Below, one piece after another: positions 56,539 through 63,851 of a stretch of DNA of 64,000 nucleotides. Both the position numbers and the translations under genes were made by a program. The notes under the pieces are model-generated. The model saw nothing but the letters and a program-made list of their open reading frames with translations, did not search any database and was not told the origin of the DNA. This stretch comes from Luteipulveratus flavus (GTDB lineage: Bacteria; Actinomycetota; Actinomycetes; Actinomycetales; Dermatophilaceae). Location of the stretch: NCBI RefSeq assembly GCF_029439465.1, contig NZ_JAROAV010000043.1:1-64000 (forward strand), read 5' to 3'. Position 1 is the stretch's first letter. Every line of letters begins with the position of its first letter.

Positions 56539-57723
56539 TCAGTGGTCGCTGCTGGGGCGGGTGCCGAACATGATGTCGTCCCAGCTGGGCACGGCCGGAC
56601 GTCCGCGCCGTGAACCGCTCTGCCGTGCGGGCACGCGGGTCACCTCCGGGTTCTCACGCTCCTGCGCGACCGGCTCGACGGGGGCCGTGCCATCGGCGCC
56701 GTCGTCCTCGAGGTCCTCGTGGGCGTCCTCGTCCTCGAGGTCGGTGTCGTCGGGGCCCTGGTGGCCCTGGTCCTCCAGCTCGTGCGCCGCGGGGTGGGAG
56801 CCCATCGGCGGTGCCACGTCGGCCAGGTGGAGGCGCTCGAGCGGTCGGGCGTCGTCCGGCATCTCCTCCGGCGCCACGGGGGTGTCGGTGGGGGAGGGAG
56901 CGCGGCGTGGAGGACGCTTACGGCGCTCGGCGGAGCGCTGCCGCATCGCCGACATCAGGTCCAGGGGCTCCTGCTCGGCCTCGGCCGGGACCTCCTGACC
57001 GGGACGCGCCCGAGCCCCGGAGCGTGCCTTGCCGGCCGGGTGCCGGTCCTGGGCGTTGACGCCGCCCTCGGCCTCGACGTCGTACACCCGTGCCGGACGG
57101 CCGGACCCGCGCCCCGGTGCGCTCGGCGCCGTGCTCGGAGCCTGCTCGTCCTCGCCCAGCCAGCGCGCCTCGTCGTCCGAGGCGGCCAGGGTGCGGTCGC
57201 GCGGGTCGAAGCGCCAGGTCGCCCGGCGCTCCCGTCCGCCGGCGGGGAACTCGCACACGACCGTCCACGTGCCGTTCTCGGTCTTCCAGGAGTCCCAGGA
57301 CACCCGCTCGGACTCGACCCCGCGCTCGTCCAGCCGCGCGGCGGCCCGGGACCCCAGCGTGGGCTGGTCGCCGTCGCGACCGCGTCCGCGCAGCTGCACG
57401 GCCCGCGCGAGACCGGCGACGTACTCCCGCTCTGCGCGGATCGGCGGCTCGTACTTGCGGACCTTCTCCTCGCTCCAGCCGGAGCGCTCGGCAACCTCCG
57501 GCACGCCCACACCGGCCCTGATCATGGCCTGCACGTCGCGGGGACGCAGCGGCTCCATCGGCTCGTCGGTCAGAGCGGAGTCCGTCCGTGCGGCGCCGCG
57601 TTCCCGGCGGGTGGCCTCGCGCAGCGCATCGTCGACGAGTACCCGGTAGCGGGTCCCGTCGGGGCCGGCGAGCAGCACGTGCGCGCCGTCCTCGTGGACA
57701 CCCACCAGTCGCAGGTCCTGCAT
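56539..57723 (-). CDS. sepH: septation protein SepH (DUF3071)
   Basis: A 394-residue homologue of SepH, the actinobacterial FtsZ-binding septation protein. The N-terminus MQDLRLVGVHEDGAHVLL and the helix-turn-helix-like domain RPRDVQAMIRAGVGVPEVAERSGWSEEKVRKYEPPI (about 60-95) bind and bundle FtsZ. A long acidic disordered linker follows, and the C-terminal RPAVPSWDDIMFGTR is the conserved tail. The ribosome site GGAGGAAGGA lies near the ATG. It is longer than the Streptomyces protein (about 344 residues) through its linker. Monocistronic, divergent from hemH by 312 nt. Confidence 0.94.
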   Translation of the reverse strand: MQDLRLVGVHEDGAHVLLAGPDGTRYRVLVDDALREATRRERGAARTDSALTDEPMEPLRPRDVQAMIRAGVGVPEVAERSGWSEEKVRKYEPPIRAEREYVAGLARAVQLRGRGRDGDQPTLGSRAAARLDERGVESERVSWDSWKTENGTWTVVCEFPAGGRERRATWRFDPRDRTLAASDDEARWLGEDEQAPSTAPSAPGRGSGRPARVYDVEAEGGVNAQDRHPAGKARSGARARPGQEVPAEAEQEPLDLMSAMRQRSAERRKRPPRRAPSPTDTPVAPEEMPDDARPLERLHLADVAPPMGSHPAAHELEDQGHQGPDDTDLEDEDAHEDLEDDGADGTAPVEPVAQERENPEVTRVPARQSGSRRGRPAVPSWDDIMFGTRPSSDH

Positions 57724-58035
57724 CAGTCTCGTCCTTCCTCCGGTCCGCCCGAACCGTCCACCGGCGGTGCCGACGTCCGGTCACCCGCGGCTCCCACCAC
57801 CCGAGCGTACGGAGCCCGCACCGCCCACGCGGCTCAACTCTGCCACCCCGCGCCGTCCTAAGGGTGCAGGCCACGCCGCCCCGCGTGGGTCGGAGCACCG
57901 ACGATCGTCCTGCTACCGGGACAGGACGCGGGACCGGCCTCGTAGGCTGGGCAGCAGTCGTCCTGGTGCTCGTCGGCCGCGTGGTCGCCCCGCTCCCGGA
58001 CCCGACGCCTGCCCCCTGCGAACAGGAGACCCGAC
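57724..58035 (+). promoter_or_regulatory. 312-nt intergenic region between sepH and hemH with operator-like repeat
   Basis: Contains the inverted repeat CGTCCTG-N9-CAGGACG (57906-57928), a hemH -10 candidate TAGGCT (57943-57948) 14 nt after it, and another CGTCCTG half site near 57959. The repeat lies at about -35 of the presumed hemH promoter, a position suited to a regulator. No other gene or known riboswitch was recognised. Confidence 0.4.
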
Positions 58036-59238
58036 GTGACCTCGCCCATCGCGGACCCACCGGACCCGGAGGCCACCGCTGCGACCCCGACCGAGCGGGA
58101 GTTCGACCCGGTCGAGCCGGAGCCGGTGCCGGAGGGGGACGAGGACACGGTGCGGCCGTACGACGCCGTCCTGCTCCTGTCCTTCGGCGGCCCCGAGTCG
58201 CGCGAGGAGGTCATGCCGTTCCTGCGACGCGTGACCGCCGGGCGGGACATCCCGGACGAGCGGCTGGAGGAGGTCGCCCATCACTACTACCTGATGGGTG
58301 GCCGTAGCCCCATCAACGACCAGAACCGCGCGCTGCTGGACGCCTTGCACGCCGAGCTGCGGCGCCGTGGATCGGCCGTCCCCGTGCTCTGGGGCAACCG
58401 CAACGCCGAGCCGTTCCTCGCCGACACCCTGCGGGAGGCCCACGGGCGCGGGCTGCGGCGGTTCCTGGTCGTCACCACGAGCGCGTACTCCTCCTACAGC
58501 TCCTGCCGGCAGTACCGCGAGGACATCGCGGCCGCGGTCGCCTCGCTCGCCGACGAGGGCCTGGAGGTCGTCGTCGACAAGGTGCGCCCGTACGCGACCC
58601 ACCCCGGGTTCGCGCGGGCCAACACCCGGCTGGTGACCGATGCGATCCGCGAGGCCGGGCAGCCCGACGACGACCGGCTGCGCGTGGCGTTCGTCACCCA
58701 CTCGATCCCGATGGGGATGGACGACACCTCCGGGCCGGGCGACGGGGAGGGCAACCTCTACTGGCACCAGCACGACGAGCTCGGGCACGTGATCCTGGAC
58801 GAGGCCGGCATCACCCTGGACCGCAACCTGCACGGCGCACTCGTCTTCTGCTCGCGCTCCGGCCCGCCCAGCCAGCCGTGGCTGGAGCCGGACATCAACG
58901 ACCACCTGAGGCAGCTCGCGGGCCAGGGCGTCACGGACGTCGTGGTTGCACCGATCGGCTTCGTCTCCGACCACATGGAGGTCCGGTACGACCTGGACGT
59001 CGAGGCAGCCGAGACGGCGGACGAGCTCGGCCTGCGGATGACCCGGGTCCCGACGGTCGGCGTCGACGCCGAGTTCGTCAGCGGCCTGATCGACCTGGTG
59101 GAGGAGCGAGCGGCCGAGGCTCGCGGCGAGACTGTCGCCCACCCGGCGTGGCCAGGGGCGGCGATGCCGTCGATCTGCCGGCCCGGGTGCTGCCCGAACC
59201 TACGGGTCGCCCGTCCGGCCGCGTGCGGAGCCGACTGA
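58036..59238 (+). CDS. hemH: coproporphyrin/protoporphyrin ferrochelatase with [2Fe-2S] type Cys set
   Basis: A 400-residue ferrochelatase (CpfC/HemH family) that inserts iron into the porphyrin ring. Key stretches: DAVLLLSFGGPESREEVMPFLR, HYYLMGGRSPIN, VVTTSAYSSYSSCRQYRED, FVTHSIPMGM (catalytic His) and APIGFVSDHMEVRYDLD (Glu). The internal Cys in SSCRQYRED and the C-terminal ICRPGCCPNLR ... AC are the actinobacterial cluster ligand pattern. GTG start with AGGAG upstream; the first 35 residues are an acidic extension. The stop overlaps the next gene (TGATG). Confidence 0.95.
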   Translation: MTSPIADPPDPEATAATPTEREFDPVEPEPVPEGDEDTVRPYDAVLLLSFGGPESREEVMPFLRRVTAGRDIPDERLEEVAHHYYLMGGRSPINDQNRALLDALHAELRRRGSAVPVLWGNRNAEPFLADTLREAHGRGLRRFLVVTTSAYSSYSSCRQYREDIAAAVASLADEGLEVVVDKVRPYATHPGFARANTRLVTDAIREAGQPDDDRLRVAFVTHSIPMGMDDTSGPGDGEGNLYWHQHDELGHVILDEAGITLDRNLHGALVFCSRSGPPSQPWLEPDINDHLRQLAGQGVTDVVVAPIGFVSDHMEVRYDLDVEAAETADELGLRMTRVPTVGVDAEFVSGLIDLVEERAAEARGETVAHPAWPGAAMPSICRPGCCPNLRVARPAACGAD

Positions 59239-60074
59239 TGGCCACGCCGCACGAGCCGAGCCTGTCGGCCGCCGACCTCGGCACCCTGGAGACGATGGCC
59301 GCAGACCTCGCCCGCGAGGCCGGGCGGCTCATCGTCGACGAACGTCCGAGCGGCCTGGGTGTCGCCGCGACCAAGTCCAGCCGCACCGACGTCGTGACGG
59401 TCATGGACACCCGCAGCGAGGACCTGCTGCGCGAGCGGATCGCCGCCCGCCGCCCGGACGACGGCATCCTCGGCGAGGAGGGCGACAGCATCGAGGGGTC
59501 CTCGGGGATCACCTGGGTCCTGGACCCCATCGATGGCACCGTCAACTACCTGTACGACATCCCGCAGTACGCCGTCTCGGTCGCGGCGTGCGTCGGGGAC
59601 ACGTCCACCCCGGGGGCGTGGCGCCCGATCGCGGGAGCGGTCTACCACCCGGTGCTCGGCGAGATGTTCCACGCCCGAGCGGGTTCCGGCGCGTTCCTGC
59701 GCGCGCCGAGCGGGGTGCACGCCCTCGCCGTGAGCAATGTCACAGACCTGGACGACGCGCTGCTCGGCACCGGTTTCGGCTACGACGCGGACAAGCGCGG
59801 CCGTCAGGGCGAGCTCGTCGCGCGGGTCCTGCCGCGGGTGCGCGACATCCGGCGGGCGGGGAGCGCGGCGCTGGACCTGTGTGCCGTCGCAGCCGGGCGG
59901 CTGGACGTCTACTACGAGTCCGGCCTCAACCCGTGGGACCTCGCCGCCGGCCGCCTCGTGGTCGAGGAGGCCGGCGGCGTGGTGGTCGGCCCGGGCGGTG
60001 CGGCACCGACGGACGTCCTCGTCGTGGCCGGACCGACCGCCCTGGTCACCCGGGTTCAGCAGCTGATCGAGTAG
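59238..60074 (+). CDS. inositol monophosphatase family protein (SuhB-like)
   Basis: A 278-residue Mg-dependent phosphatase. Motifs are GEEGDS (metal Glu), WVLDPIDGTVNYLYDIPQYAVSVA (DPIDGT, metal Asp) and NPWDLAAGRLVVEEAGG (third metal site). Such enzymes cleave inositol or related phosphates, or nucleotide phosphates, and the exact substrate is open. Positional counterpart of suhB (Rv2701c). ATG start overlaps the hemH stop by one base, so the pair is co-translated; it converges with the 63-residue gene. Confidence 0.92.
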   Translation: MATPHEPSLSAADLGTLETMAADLAREAGRLIVDERPSGLGVAATKSSRTDVVTVMDTRSEDLLRERIAARRPDDGILGEEGDSIEGSSGITWVLDPIDGTVNYLYDIPQYAVSVAACVGDTSTPGAWRPIAGAVYHPVLGEMFHARAGSGAFLRAPSGVHALAVSNVTDLDDALLGTGFGYDADKRGRQGELVARVLPRVRDIRRAGSAALDLCAVAAGRLDVYYESGLNPWDLAAGRLVVEEAGGVVVGPGGAAPTDVLVVAGPTALVTRVQQLIE

Positions 60075-60084
60075 CGGCGTCGGC

Positions 60085-60276
60085 TCAGGCCGGGCGCGCC
60101 CGGAAGCGGTCGGCTTCCGGGAGGTGCAGGCCGTGGTCCTCCGCGATCCGCAGAAGCGACTCCACCTCGCCGGTGGCCAGCATGCTGTCGTACTCGTCCC
60201 GACGACCCCGAGCGTCCTCGAGGCGGGCCGTGGCGTCCTGCAAGCGGACAATCAGCTGTTCGCGCAGCGCGATCAT
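60085..60276 (-). CDS. small coiled-coil protein of unknown function
   Basis: A 63-residue, largely helical protein: MIALREQLIVRLQDATARLEDARGRRDEYDSMLATGEVESLLRIAED is a two-helix arrangement with heptad-like Leu spacing, no Cys, no membrane part. AGGAGG lies 7 nt before the ATG, which makes a real gene likely despite the small size. Upstream codons in the same frame cross non-coding sequence and are not included. No family recognised. Confidence 0.65.
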   Translation of the reverse strand: MIALREQLIVRLQDATARLEDARGRRDEYDSMLATGEVESLLRIAEDHGLHLPEADRFRARPA

Positions 60277-60575
60277 GTCGGCACCTCCTGTGTGGCACTG
60301 GCTCCGTCCGCCCGGCGGTCGCCGGGCCGCGATGACCATATGGGGTGGACCGGGCACGCCGGGTGCCGACTCGGTCAAGGCTGGGCAAAGAACCTGCCCG
60401 GACCCCGTCTTCGACACGCCGGAGGACACGCGGGAATGACCGGGGCTCGCATCATGTTCGGCGATGAGGCACAATCCCCGCCGAACCGGGCACAAAACCG
60501 AACTCCCTGGCGTTGACGCGCGGGACCGGCCAGTGCGGCGGTCGGTTTGGGTATGACGACGTGAGGAGTGGATCA
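60277..60575 (+). promoter_or_regulatory. 299-nt intergenic region upstream of DUF4193
   Basis: No gene recognised. TTGACG near 60513 is a -35 candidate and TATGAC near 60552 a -10 candidate, but the spacing is too large for one promoter. A GAGGAG ribosome site lies 7 nt before the DUF4193 ATG. Confidence 0.3.
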
Positions 60576-60875
60576 ATGGCGACCGACTACGACGCCCCGC
60601 GCAAGACGGACGACGATCTCAACGAGGACTCCATCGAGGAGCTGAAGTCCCGTCGGGTCGACAAGAGCGCGAGCAGCGTCGACGTGGACGAGACGGAGCA
60701 GGCCGAGGGCTTCGAGCTCCCGGGGGCGGACTTGTCCGGGGAGGAGCTCTCGGTCACGGTCATGCCGCGACAGGCGGACGAGTTCACCTGCTCCAAGTGC
60801 TTCCTCGTCCATCACCGCAGCCAGCTCGCCAAGGAGGTCGGCGGCCTGCCGGTCTGCACCGAGTGCGCTGCCTGA
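60576..60875 (+). CDS. DUF4193 family protein
   Basis: A 99-residue acidic protein matching DUF4193 (Rv2699c type): MATDYDAPRKTDDD, SIEELKSRRVDKSAS and the C-terminal zinc-ribbon pattern CSKCFLVHHRSQLAKEVGGLPVCTECA (two CxxC pairs). The family is universal in actinobacteria and always lies beside the dut/DUF3710 genes. The function is unknown but the zinc ribbon suggests RNA polymerase or nucleic-acid contact. GAGGAG precedes the ATG. It is followed by the dut remnant. Confidence 0.92.
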   Translation: MATDYDAPRKTDDDLNEDSIEELKSRRVDKSASSVDVDETEQAEGFELPGADLSGEELSVTVMPRQADEFTCSKCFLVHHRSQLAKEVGGLPVCTECAA

Positions 60876-60900
60876 GCACGACGGACCTCTTGCAGCACCG

Positions 60901-61176
60901 ATGAATCCGACCACGCGCGTGCAGGTGCGCCGGCTCCACGCCGGCCTCCCGTCGCCCACGTACGCCCGTCCGGGCGACGCGGGAGCGGACCTGTACGCGC
61001 GTGCGTGCGTCCGCGGGCCGGGCCACCCGGCGGTGGTCGAGGTCGGCTCGCTCCCGGGCAGGGTTCGGGGGGAGACTGGGCACGAAGACAGCGGCGGCTT
61101 CGGCGACATCGGAGCCGGCCTACCGGATCGGACGTCGACCGACGGCGATCTCACCTACAGCACGACGAGGGACTGA
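60901..61176 (+). pseudogene. dut: internally deleted dUTPase (dut) remnant
   Basis: Open frame of 91 codons. RLHAGLPSPTYARPGDAGADLYA (residues 11-33) matches the N-terminal dUTPase motif 1; residues about 39-53 (GPGHPAVVEVGSLPG) fit the next strand or the region before motif 5; RVRGETGHEDSGGFGDIGAG resembles the C-terminal Gly-rich motif. Motifs 2, 3 (catalytic Asp/Tyr) and 4 are absent, so the product cannot be a working dUTPase. A normal enzyme is about 150 residues. The position between DUF4193 and DUF3710 is that of an intact dut. The end runs into the start of DUF3710. Confidence 0.7.
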
Positions 61177-61181
61177 CCGCA

Positions 61182-61970
61182 GTGGGCATCTTCAGCCGTA
61201 AGAACGCATCGGACCGCGAGGTCGAGGTCGACATCGAGCCGACCGACGAGGTGGCGATCGACGACAGCGCCGACTCCGCGGACGTCCCGTCCGACCGCGC
61301 GACCGAGCAGGAGCAGCCCGTGGAGCGCACGCCCGCCGAGCGGGTCGACCGCAGCCGCGGCCCGTTCGACCGGTCCGAGACCGACGAGGTGGACGAGCAC
61401 CTCGACCTCGGCGCGCTCGCCCTGCGCCCGAGCGCCGGTACCGAGCTGCGCCTGGACGTCGACGAGCAGGGTCAGCAGATCACGGGCGTCACGGCCGTCC
61501 AGGGGGAGTCCGCCGTGCAGATGCAGGTCTTCGCCGCGCCGAAGACCAGCGGTGTCTGGAAGGACATCCGGCACGAGATCGCCGACAACCTGATCAGCGC
61601 CGGCGGCACCGCCGATGAGTACGAGGGCGAGCTGGGTACCGAGCTGCACGCCCGGATGCCCTCCCGCGGGGCCGACGGGCGCACGACGTACTCGCCGGTG
61701 CGGTTCGTCGGCGTCGACGGTCCTCGCTGGTTCCTGCGCGCGGTGCTGTCCGGCCGGGCGGCCGTGGAGGACCAGGCGGCCGAGCAGATGCTCGAGGTCG
61801 TCCGCAGCGTCGTCGTCACCCGGGGCACCGAGGCGCGCGCACCGCGCGAGCTGCTGGAGCTGACCATCCCGCAGGATCTGCTGGCCGCTCAGCAGCAGGC
61901 CGAGGAGCCGCAGACCGGCGACGACCTGCGCCCGTTCGAGCGCGGCCCCGAGATCACCGAAGTCCGCTGA
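61182..61970 (+). CDS. DUF3710 family protein
   Basis: A 262-residue DUF3710 protein (Rv2696c type). A disordered acidic N-terminal part (about 1-75, with RSRGPFDRSETDE at its end) is followed by the globular domain, LDLGALALRPSAGTELRLDV and MQVFAAPKTSGVWKDIRHEI, GPRWFLRAVLSG and LLELTIP as landmarks. The function is unknown; it accompanies dut and the OB-fold protein in nearly all actinobacteria. GTG start (MGIFSRK type). It starts 5 nt after the remnant stop, GAGGGA lies about 11 nt upstream. Confidence 0.9.
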   Translation: MGIFSRKNASDREVEVDIEPTDEVAIDDSADSADVPSDRATEQEQPVERTPAERVDRSRGPFDRSETDEVDEHLDLGALALRPSAGTELRLDVDEQGQQITGVTAVQGESAVQMQVFAAPKTSGVWKDIRHEIADNLISAGGTADEYEGELGTELHARMPSRGADGRTTYSPVRFVGVDGPRWFLRAVLSGRAAVEDQAAEQMLEVVRSVVVTRGTEARAPRELLELTIPQDLLAAQQQAEEPQTGDDLRPFERGPEITEVR

Positions 61971-61988
61971 GGCGCAGGGAGATCCGCG

Positions 61989-62393
61989 ATGAGCCGTCTA
62001 CCCTCGCCCGAGGAGTCCGGTAGCCGCCGGGAGCGGCTGCTGGAGCGCATGGCGCACCGGCTGACCCGCCCGCAGAGTCAGATCGAGGCGGAGGAGCTGC
62101 GCGAGCGGACCTCCGCGATGGGCGGGACCCCGATCTGCGACGTGTGCGACCGCGAGATGGCCCAGGTGTGCGGGACGGTCCGCAGCGTCAGCCTCCGTCC
62201 GCGCGCCGACCACGTGCCGGCCCTGGTCGTCGACCTGGACGACGGCAGCCGCAGCATGCGACTGGTCTGGCTCGGTCGTCGCAAGATCGCCGGCATCGCT
62301 CCGGGGACGTACCTGAAGGCGACGGGGCGCGTGGCGATGAAGGGCGGCGTCCCCACGATCTTCAACCCCTCGTACGAGCTCAAGGCCCGCTGA
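61989..62393 (+). CDS. OB-fold nucleic acid-binding protein
   Basis: A 134-residue protein with a C-terminal OB-fold: DREMAQVCGTVRSVSLRP, ALVVDLDDGSRSMRLVWLGRRKIAGIAPGTYLKATGRVAMKGGVPTIFNPSYEL. This is the RecG-wedge-like OB-fold family (Rv2694c type). CDVCD gives a small Cys pair. It is likely to bind single-stranded nucleic acid. AGGGAG lies 8 nt before the ATG. The gene is 18 nt after DUF3710 and belongs to the same transcript. A DUF3159 membrane protein, which often follows, is not present here. Confidence 0.88.
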   Translation: MSRLPSPEESGSRRERLLERMAHRLTRPQSQIEAEELRERTSAMGGTPICDVCDREMAQVCGTVRSVSLRPRADHVPALVVDLDDGSRSMRLVWLGRRKIAGIAPGTYLKATGRVAMKGGVPTIFNPSYELKAR

Positions 62394-62411
62394 GCCGAGC
62401 CGCCGGCCGGC

Positions 62412-63104
62412 TCAGTCCTCCCGGCGGATCCGGATCTCCTGCGGGTCCCGGCCGGTGAGGCTGGTCGCCAGCTCGAGCTCGGCGGCCGGCGTCGCCAGGA
62501 AGAGCAGCTCGTCCAGCGCCTCGATGGCGTCGTCGTCGGTCGGGGCGATCGGCTTCTCCTCGCGGATGATGCCGACCAGCACGCACTCGGGCGGAAGGTT
62601 CAGGTCGGCGACCCGGCGGCCGACGTACGGACTCGTCGACGGCAGCGTGACCTCGACCATCGTGGCCTTGCCCTGCTGGAACTCGAACAACCGGACCAGG
62701 TCGCCGATGCTGACGGCCTCCTCGACCAGCGCCGTCATCAGACGCGGCGTCGAGACGGCGACGTCGACACCCCAGGCCTCGTCGAACATCCACTCGTTCT
62801 TGGGGTTGCTCACCCGCGCCACGGTGCGGGCGACGCCGAACTCGGTCTTGGCCAGCAGCGAGACGACCAGGTTGACCTTGTCGTCACCGGTCGCGCACAC
62901 GACGACGTCCGCCTCGGACAGCCCCGCCTCCTGCAGGGTGGTGATCTCGCACGCGTCGGCCAGCAGCCAGGAGGCCTCCGGCACCGAACGGGTGCGGGAC
63001 TCCTCGGCGTACTTGTCGATCAGCAGCACCTGGTGCTCGTTGTAGATCAGCTCTCGGGCGATGGACCGGCCCACACTGCCGGCTCCGACGACGACGACTC
63101 GCAT
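62412..63104 (-). CDS. TrkA-family potassium uptake regulatory protein, copy 1
   Basis: A 230-residue RCK protein with an N-terminal Rossmann NAD-binding domain ([17 protein letters not shown]; the acidic residue ending strand 2 is in LIDKYAE) and a C-terminal TrkA-C domain (about 135-215). It should gate a potassium channel or transporter in response to NAD(H) or cyclic di-AMP. GAGGGAG precedes the ATG. It follows the second TrkA gene by 15 nt on the same strand, so the two form an operon divergent from the APC permease gene, as in Rv2691/Rv2692. Confidence 0.93.
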   Translation of the reverse strand: MRVVVVGAGSVGRSIARELIYNEHQVLLIDKYAEESRTRSVPEASWLLADACEITTLQEAGLSEADVVVCATGDDKVNLVVSLLAKTEFGVARTVARVSNPKNEWMFDEAWGVDVAVSTPRLMTALVEEAVSIGDLVRLFEFQQGKATMVEVTLPSTSPYVGRRVADLNLPPECVLVGIIREEKPIAPTDDDAIEALDELLFLATPAAELELATSLTGRDPQEIRIRRED

Positions 63105-63119
63105 GTCAGGCTCCCTCGC

Positions 63120-63785
63120 TCACAGATCCGCAGGCGGCTGTGCGGACAGCACGGACCCGACCTGCTCCAGCCGGTCGGTCGTCGTCAGGACGTAGACGAT
63201 GTCGCCCTCCTGGTAGGCGGTGTCGTCGGCGGGGAGGAAGCTCTCGCCGAGCCGCGTCACGTAGGCGACCCGGGTCCCGGCCTCGGTGACGATCCGGGAG
63301 AGCCGGTGGCCGACCCAGCCCAGGTGGACCGGGACCTCGGCGACGACGACCCGACCGCTGGGGTCGGTGTGCACCGGGACGGCGCCCTGGGGCAGCAGCC
63401 GGCGCAGCACCTGGTCGGAGGTCCAGCGCACGGTCGCGACCGTGGGGATGCCGAGCCGCTGGTAGATCTCGGCGCGGCCCGGGTCGTAGATGCGGGCGAC
63501 GACGTGCTCGACGTCGAAGGTCTCCCTGGCGACCCGGGCGGCGAGGATGTTGGAGTTGTCACCGCTGCTCACGGCCGCGAACGCGTACGCCTCGTCGATG
63601 CCGGCCTGGACCAGGGTCTGCCGGTCGAACCCGATGCCCACGACACGGCGTCCCTCGAACCCGCTGCCGAGCCGGCGGAACGCGGCCTCGTCGCGATCGA
63701 TCACGGCGACGGAGTGGCCCTGCTGCTCGAGGCTGCGCGCGAGGGTCGAGCCGACACGGCCACAGCCCATGATCACGAAGTGCAC
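63120..63785 (-). CDS. TrkA-family potassium uptake regulatory protein, copy 2
   Basis: A 221-residue RCK protein. The Rossmann motif is VIMGCGRVGSTLARSLE and the following HSVAVIDRDEAAFRRLG closes the NAD pocket; the TrkA-C domain starts near residue 130 (TDPSGRVVVAEVPVHLGWVG). It is the first gene of the trk pair and has a -10 element 7 nt before its GTG. With copy 1 it may form a mixed regulatory ring. No membrane potassium subunit is encoded within the window. Confidence 0.93.
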   Translation of the reverse strand: MHFVIMGCGRVGSTLARSLEQQGHSVAVIDRDEAAFRRLGSGFEGRRVVGIGFDRQTLVQAGIDEAYAFAAVSSGDNSNILAARVARETFDVEHVVARIYDPGRAEIYQRLGIPTVATVRWTSDQVLRRLLPQGAVPVHTDPSGRVVVAEVPVHLGWVGHRLSRIVTEAGTRVAYVTRLGESFLPADDTAYQEGDIVYVLTTTDRLEQVGSVLSAQPPADL

Positions 63786-63792
63786 GCCCGCG

Positions 63793-63798
63793 ACCGTA
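63793..63798 (-). promoter_or_regulatory. -10 element TACGGT, leaderless start at 63785
   Basis: Minus-strand TACGGT lies 7 nt before the GTG of the first trk gene. Confidence 0.6.
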
Positions 63799-63837
63799 CC
63801 CCAACGCCGTCGTTACCAAGCGTGAGCCTGCGCGACC

Positions 63838-63843
63838 TACACT
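63838..63843 (+). promoter_or_regulatory. -10 element TACACT, near-leaderless start at 63852
   Basis: TACACT ends 8 nt before the GTG of the APC gene and 14 nt before the in-frame ATG at 63858. Confidence 0.5.
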
Positions 63844-63851
63844 CTCGACTC

